Shown here piece after piece: positions 58,440 to 64,000 of a stretch of DNA of 64,000 nt (positions within the stretch are counted from its first letter, which is position 1; the number at the start of each line of letters is the position of its first letter). Origin of the DNA: Gnetum montanum (taxonomy: Eukaryota > Streptophyta > Gnetopsida > Gnetales > Gnetaceae); NCBI GenBank assembly GCA_015680685.1, contig MNCI01000175.1, positions 1 through 64,000 of the forward strand, read 5' to 3'. Made by a program: the position numbers and the translations under genes. The notes beneath the pieces were generated by a model, which made no database searches, was not told where the DNA came from, and was given only the letters and a program-made list of their open reading frames with translations.

Positions 58440-59760
58440 AGAGATGTAATATTATAGGGTAAAAATCCTTAGGATTTACATTAACAAATGTCATGATTAT
58501 CATCTTCTGATTCAAAGTCTACGATCTCTTCAACTATATCTACTTTCCATTTTAGTTGGTAGTAGTCCCTTCCTACATCCTTTTTCTTTTTCTTAACTCT
58601 ACCTTATTCTACTTTCTTCTCCATGATCTTCAACATTTTTAGAATTTTTCAACTATTAAGTGCCACATCTTATGAATCTTTACTAAGATTTTACTAACTA
58701 ATTTTTGAATATGCAAGGTTTTTCTTTACACTACTTCCTTCAATGGTGCTTCCCCATCTAGCTCATAGATATACATATCCTTTTGATGGATAGAGGAATC
58801 CCTATGGTACTTCTTTAAAATTTCTCTTTTCTTAAGTCCTTCTTCCTCCTTTTCCACTTAATCAATTACTCGTTGGATCTGATAGGCTCTCATTTATGAT
58901 AATTTTCCTTCAGCATAGACACCAAGAGTTTCTCTTCTTTTGTTTCTTAGTCTATCTGTGATATGATGAAACTATTCCCTTTGAAAGAAGCCATGGGCTA
59001 AGAACATATGTAGTAAAGAATAATATCTTCTTAAGGCTACATCAAGGGATTCATGCTTATCTTGTTTCTATCCATAAATGGTCTTTCTCAAGTTAGACAC
59101 TTGAGAGTAGATTTAATACTATTTGTTAAATAACACCAACATCATACTTTACCTTCTAATAGATTCCAACTTCAAGAACCAATACCAACTTCTAGCTTCT
59201 TTAATGAGTATCTTGGGAAAGAATTTTAATTTTTTTTTCATTTTTTCTCTATGTTCCACAATGTGTAAGCATCATGGAAAGCTTGCAAATGTATTATCAA
59301 TTTACATTGTAGGGTCCATTGAAGTTAGGGATGTTATTCATACCAAACCATTTAATTTGGATATCCCTATGATGCTTTATAAGCATGTAAAATGCCTTCT
59401 CAATGGTAATAATTCTCTTAGTAACAAGAATAGTTCATCATAATTATCATATTCATCATAGTCCTTATCATGATCATGTGTCCTTTAGCATTTCCTAGTA
59501 TGCCTTCATTCATGTTGATGCCCAACTTCTTACCCATATTTATTTTCTCTTCTACCATTCCTATTATGATCTCTTTTATCACCGTTACAATAGGCTCTTC
59601 TCTCATCTCCACTAGATCTATGTTTATTTCTCCTCTAGCTACTTTCATGCTCATCAGAGGCTAATGATAATGATGATGAGGAAAATGAAAAAGAACTACA
59701 AGAGTTATGATAACTTTCTTTTCTTCAATGACCCCTTTGATGTTCTCTAGGTGGCCTTCT
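58440..59760 (-). pseudogene. Gag remnant (copy 4)
   Basis: 58,445 onward aligns with 49,620 onward (shared ATTATAGGG and CCTTAGGAT words), and 58,900-59,230 with the gag block at 50,100-50,450. RT is thus followed directly by gag, which shows the loss of protease. 59,761-60,017 is leader sequence without a gene. Confidence 0.6.
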
Positions 59761-60017
59761 AGAAGACGTAGGACTTAACTAAGGAGGGGAGGATTTTGGC
59801 CATCAGATTAGCTATATTGATAATTGATATTCTAGTTCTCTAATTGTAATGTTATTGGGATGATAGCATCCTTTCCCATAGTGGCTTCATGATATGTTTC
59901 TATGCAGTGGTCCTTTTGCAATTGGGAATCAGTGAGTTAGTAAGTTCTAAACATCTTATTAGTCATCCTACAGTCTAGAGCAACTACTTCAAGTTCTATA
60001 TTGACTGAAATCATCGG

Positions 60018-61726
60018 TGTAAGGCTGGAGGGAAAAACAAACACCGAGAGATCACCAGATAGGTACAGCTAACCCTACCTTCACGTGAGGGAAATCTATA
60101 AAAGAAAATGAAGGTAGAGTGCCTTGGATGGTTTGCATGCAAATCAACCATGGACTTCCCCAAATGTAAGCTAAGTCTTGCACTATGGTTATTGTAACTA
60201 ATGTGTGAAATGTGAACAGTAGCATAGGAGATGCAAACAGAGCATATAGAGAAATGTATTGTAAAAAAAGCATAAACTGAATTTAAAACAGAGTACTTAA
60301 TATAATGGAAGGAAAAATGAACTATATTATATTGCTTAGAATGAATGTGCACCAGTCAAAGTGTAGCTGCACATGTGGGTGGCAAGTCAAGCACTAAGCC
60401 CCAGGGTGATATGCTTACAAGTGCTTGGATGCTAGGAGTTAGGTGCACTCGAACGTCCAAGAGTTTCTAGTCAGTGTTTCCTAAGCTACTAACCTTCAAA
60501 ATTTTCCACCCTATTTATGTGAATGGATGGGGTATTTATAAGGTTTGGCTAGGCTCGAGCATGAAATTCATGGATGGAATAAACAGCTGAGAGATGAGAA
60601 GAAAATAGATCATGTGACACATGTTTGATGGACATGTATGTGTGAGTTGACGCGCATGAGCAAACTATGTTCTTGACCAGGTGCACTGTATCTTATAGCG
60701 TGTGTTAGCTTACGCAAGCTAGCTTATGCCCATAAAACTAGATACAATTTTGGAGCGTAAGAGCTTGATGAGCTCACAAATGATGAAAATTTACAATGAA
60801 AATGATATGTACGACAAGAGAGATTGACTCTGGATCACTTAAAACTTCTCAGTCCCTAAATTGACTGTTACAGGATGTCATTTTGAGTGGTTTTATGACT
60901 GTTCAAGGAATCTCTATATCATCAGAGCTTCCAACGTGAGTTGATTTTGTCTTGGTGTGTCCTCAGTGTGTGTTTGGCGTGCTTTTGACTAGGCATGATT
61001 AGTACTCATGCTGCATTCACGCTATCAGCGTGACCTCAACATGAGTGAGAAAACAATGTCATATTCTACACCAATTTTTGACCTTTGAAGCCTGTTTCTT
61101 GAGTACAACGATTGTCTGACTATGGTTGACTTTGAGAGTGAGCTACAAGTCAAAACATTAAGCTTGGATGTGCCTTGTTTTAAACCACTTTTGGTAGCTC
61201 ATGGTAGACTCACATTGCTAGTGTGAGCTCAATGTGACCTGAGCGTGAGCCACAAAAACTTCCAATTTTGGACCTGAAATCCCAAATTCTGGAGGTTGGG
61301 ACTTGAAGTTGCCGACAATGAAGCCTAAGGATGACTTGCACCTTGGAATCAAATCATTTTGACTCAATTTTAAGGCTCTCAGAGTTGCTCATGCTACAAT
61401 CACATTGCCAGTGTGACCTGAGTGTGACCATAGCATAAGTGAGAAAATTTGTACCATTTGACCTAAAATTTGCATTCTCGAATGCTATAACTTGAACTGG
61501 ACACAACAATGTCCCTTGAGAATGACTTGCACCCTCAGATTGGACCATCTTTAACTTGATTTTGAAGTCATTGGAGTTGCTCACGCTAAGGGCAAGCTAG
61601 CTTGAGCAAGCTGAGTTGATAAGCCGAGCGTGAGTTAAATGCCTTAGTCAAATGTTTGCTTGCCAAAAGCTTTGAAGGATGTGAATTCTCACTTCAAAGT
61701 GCTAGGCCAAAATTAGTGGTGTTTCA
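60018..61726 (-). repeat. 3' LTR of the second Tat element (1,709 bp)
   Basis: On the minus strand it runs TGAAACACCACTAATTTT to CCAGCCTTACA. The first 11 bases and the TTACA end equal those of the central Tat LTR, while most of U3 differs. TATA box TATAAATA on minus at 60,533-60,540. Confidence 0.85.
60930..61640. repeat. About 190-bp tandem repeat with hairpin words in the U3
   Basis: Four degenerate units. Hairpin-like words CACGCTATCAGCGTG (61,019), CACATTGCTAGTGTG (61,211) and CACATTGCCAGTGTG (61,401), and a GCTCACGCT ... AGCGTGAG pair near 61,577-61,633, recur at roughly 185-200 bp. GATGACTTGCACC (61,330) and AATGACTTGCACC (61,521) mark the same phase. Confidence 0.75.
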
Positions 61727-61739
61727 TTGGCCCCTCTTT
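61727..61739 (-). other. Polypurine tract of the second Tat
   Basis: The minus strand reads AAAGAGGGGCCAA directly before the LTR start TGAAACACC. Confidence 0.88.
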
Positions 61740-62929
61740 GTTGGTGCTTGGAGGAATCCACCTGAGAGGCGTCGACAAAGAAGTATAAAATAGCATGACC
61801 AACCAAGTACCAAGCATTATCTGTCGGCCCTTAGCTAGACATCATCGCACCTTGTTCAGAAGTACATGGGATTGGGGAAATGCAATTCAAGATGCATGGG
61901 GATTGGTTGTAACTAGGGAAATTAAGAGTTGATCAAGGGTTATAATTTCTATTGGAATTGTAGGAGAGGAATGCTCTCACATGAAAAAGCCATATCTTTA
62001 GTTCTTGTACGGAGCTGATTTTCAGCAGACTCGGAACCAAGACATAGGAAGTGCATTCTTTAGAGAAATGAGACTCTTATATAGTGTTTACGGGAGCCCA
62101 TTGTAAATAGCCAAAGCCACGTGATGATGTGCAACATGATCTTTTGAGACATGAGTGTAATTATTTTTCTAAGACAATTGCCTTCCTACCTGGGGCTTGT
62201 ATGAGAAGAGCCAAAGGTCTTTGGTCTATGATGTCAACGAGGTCATGAAGACCTTTTTCGTGCATTTTTCTCTTTGATCTATTTTTAATTCCTTTTTTTC
62301 TTTTTTGTTTGTTTTTCTTTTCTTTTTTTGTTCTTGTTTTTTTTCTTTCTCTTTTTCTTTTGTTCTTTTTGGAAGAGCTTTTTTTTCAGTGCTATGCTCA
62401 TGCTCATGCGTTAGCATTTGTATCATGTGCCATGCACTATGTTTTGCATTGCAACTACTTAGAGAATCATAGTGTGCAACAATGTATCAAGAGCTTCAGG
62501 ATGAGTAGAACATATCAAGGGGGTGTAATTGAATAGGACAAGGGGAACATGATGGGGAATAGGGAATGTATCAGTAGTCAGGGAATGTACTTATGAATGG
62601 ATTGATTAACCCAGTTCTGGACATCAGGAATAATGTGATACCTCGTTGTCATGATGAAGTGCATCTGTGCACAAACACCTCAAGCATGTCATCCTGCAAA
62701 CACAACTCTAAGAAGACAAGAAAAACCAAAAATCAATCAGTTAACTAAGTACTTTGAACTTGAAAATAACCAAGGAGATGGAGCCACCATGTGTGATTTC
62801 AAAGCAAATAGAACAACATCAACTTGATCTGGGTCCATGAGACAAATTGTGCAGCAAGTTTTTGTGGAACACATACAACCAATTGCAACAACATATATTT
62901 TCAAGTTTTGCCTGGTCCTTGATGATGTC
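61740..62929 (-). other. 3' region of the second Tat, no recognised gene
   Basis: Non-coding by eye. It includes a 110-bp pyrimidine-rich run on + (62,283-62,392), i.e. purine-rich on the element strand, which matches the position class of the extra polypurine run in the central Tat. Confidence 0.5.
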
Positions 62930-63270
62930 ACCAGTTTATAGTCTTAGCAGACTGTTGTAGGTTAGTTTCACGTCATAACCCTTTGGATGGTGCCAATTTA
63001 GCATTGTAGTGGATGATGCATTGCTAGTTTATAGTTGTAGCAAACTGTGAAGAGGCAAAACAGTTTATAGTCTTAGTGGACTCTAGATGCTAGTTTCACA
63101 TCATGGTGGAAAAATGTGGTAGTTTAATGTCATGTCGGACAAAGCTCTATGGTGTTGATTTATTGTCATGACTCCAAGACACTCTGTGGTGCTAGTTTCA
63201 AGTCATATCCCTAGGACCGTTCTATGGTATCAATTTTAGATCATGATACTAAGATCGTTACGTACCTTAG
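62930..63270 (-). repeat. Post-integrase tandem array of the second Tat
   Basis: About ten units. On + CAGTTTATAGTCTTAGCAGAC, GCTAGTTTCACATCATGGTG and GCTAGTTTCAAGTCATATCC types recur every 30-45 bp. The reverse complement (ATGATGTGAAACTAGC) matches the central array core (ATGACGTAAAACTAGC). It starts within about 10 bases of the integrase stop. Confidence 0.82.
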
Positions 63271-63275
63271 TTTGA

Positions 63276-64000
63276 TCAAACATAGTACCATTTCAAGTAC
63301 AGGTGATTTGTAGGATTAGTGAACTAATTCCTGTCCATGTTAGCAAGTTTGAATGCTCTATTATTATACACCTTGGTGACTAAGTAAGGTCCTTCCTAGT
63401 TAGCTAAGAATTTATTTGGATGTTCATGGACGACCTTAAGGACTAGGTCTCCTTCTTTAATCAGGTACTTATGCAGATTGTGTTTGTGTCCTTGATGTTG
63501 TTGTTTTTGGTACCACTCGATCTGATCAAGTGTTCGTACACATTCCTCTTCCACCAAGTAAAGGTCAGAAATGTGCATTTCATTGCTTTGGCTTTCATCG
63601 AGGAGGCCTGAGAGAGCTATCTACATCGAGGGAACTTGTAACTCCAAAGGTAAAACAGCTTTAGATTCGTATACAAGACTATATGGAGTTTTACCTGTAG
63701 GTGTCGATGTGTCATTCTATATGCCCATAATGCATAGAATAATTGTTCATGCCATCATCTCTTGCTCTGATTTAACATCTTTTTGAGCACCATGATGATA
63801 GTTTTTTTTTGTAGCCTATGCTTGACCATTGCCCTATGGGTAGTAAGGTGATGAGAATGCGTGTTTAATACCCATGATTTCATAGAAGCTTTTAGTATCT
63901 GCACTGTTGAACTGTGGCTCATTGTTGGTAACGATGGTCATCGGAATACCAAAATGGATCATGATTTTTTCTATTATGAAATTGCAAACATATTTAGAGG
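63276..64000 (-). pseudogene. INT: Integrase C-terminal half of the second Tat
   Basis: Minus translation: IIEKIMIHFGIPMTIVTNNE, then PQFNSADTKSFYEIMGIKHA, YYP-stop-GNGQA-stop-AT, TPYSLVYESKAVLPLE, DLYLVEEECVRTLDQIEWYQ and KEGDLVLKVVHEHPNKFLAN. It ends WYYV and TGA at 63,276. It is clearly homologous to 26,110-26,822. The second catalytic Asp is Asn, and the catalytic Glu codon is TAG. Confidence 0.88.

Larger units (their letters stand above)
55161..60017 (-). mobile_element. Decayed family A Athila-like element (copy 4)
   Basis: Minus-oriented 3' region (55,161-56,000; its 55,840-55,960 part matches 45,290-45,400), integrase, RNase H, RT and gag. Protease and its linkers are missing compared with 48,060-49,600. 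The right part is cut by the second Tat element at 60,018. A short (CAT)6 run lies at 55,205. Confidence 0.75.
60018..64000 (-). mobile_element. Second Tat-type element, right-truncated by the window
   Basis: On the minus strand: integrase C-terminus, tandem array, 3' region, PPT AAAGAGGGGCCAA and a 1.7-kb 3' LTR starting TGAAACACCAC, the same start as the central Tat. It inserted into copy 4 of family A. The 5' part lies beyond 64,000, so the TSD cannot be checked. Confidence 0.85.

Noticed and set aside
62226-62536. Lys/Glu-rich (minus) and Phe-rich (plus) frames
   Set aside because: Both arise from a low-complexity pyrimidine run.
1-64000. Host protein-coding gene, tRNA or rRNA
   Set aside because: None found by eye. 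The only non-retroelement domain is the HAD-like one, and it lies inside the Tat element.

Overview
This window is plant nuclear DNA from a large, transposon-rich genome, probably a seed plant. It is AT-rich and built of nested, decayed LTR retrotransposons. I found no intact host gene, rRNA, tRNA or CRISPR array. Plant Ty3/gypsy hallmarks are visible: Athila-type and Tat-type pol, tRNA-Asp-like primer sites (Athila), a second archaeal-type RNase H after the normal one (Tat), TATAAATA boxes in the LTRs, and a Sirevirus-like copia LTR. Two single N positions sit inside direct duplications and look like contig joins.

Layout. (1) 1-5,000: a + strand Athila-like relic (family A: RT, RNase H, integrase, 3' region), with a minus-oriented solo LTR of the same family inserted at 2,991-3,868 (TSD TTTGT). 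(2) 5,270-7,640: an unidentified decayed coding relic. (3) 8,560-42,290: an older minus-strand Athila-like family (B) as a head-to-tail array in which neighbouring units share one LTR (11,531-12,437 and 37,086-38,015). (4) Inside one B unit lies a 17.2-kb + strand Tat-type element (12,932-30,116) with 1.6-kb LTRs, TSD GTGAT, and a paralogous empty site at about 38,500. (5) 42,438-52,584: a minus-strand family A element with both LTRs, PBS, PPT and gag-pro-pol. (6) 52,585-55,160: a copia tail with a 3' LTR. (7) 55,161-60,017: another minus-strand family A relic lacking protease. (8) 60,018 to the window end: a second Tat-type element on the minus strand (3' LTR, PPT, tandem array, integrase C-terminus).

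The most notable content is in the central Tat element. Its gag-protease and RT frames are separated by about 5 kb. On the opposite strand of that spacer lies a multi-exon gene relic (19,098-23,124). Four consecutive splice junctions join short GT-AG introns exactly in phase, and a fifth does so as well. Exons 2 and 3 encode a HAD-fold domain resembling plant NIF/FCP1-like phosphatases, but its catalytic aspartates are missing. Longer exons follow, with a coiled-coil-like segment and an acidic tail. Antisense introns are not removed from the sense genomic RNA, so an intron-bearing gene can travel in a retroelement in this orientation.

The second notable signal is a degenerate tandem array with a ~24-bp core (about ATGACGTAAAACTAGCA). 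It starts directly after the integrase stop codon in both Tat elements, although they are diverged and on opposite strands, and recurs in short form just after the protease in the central one.

All coding regions are pseudogenes: stops (mostly TAG in the central element), frameshifts, an integrase-core deletion, and an Asp-to-Asn change at an integrase catalytic site shared by both Tat copies.
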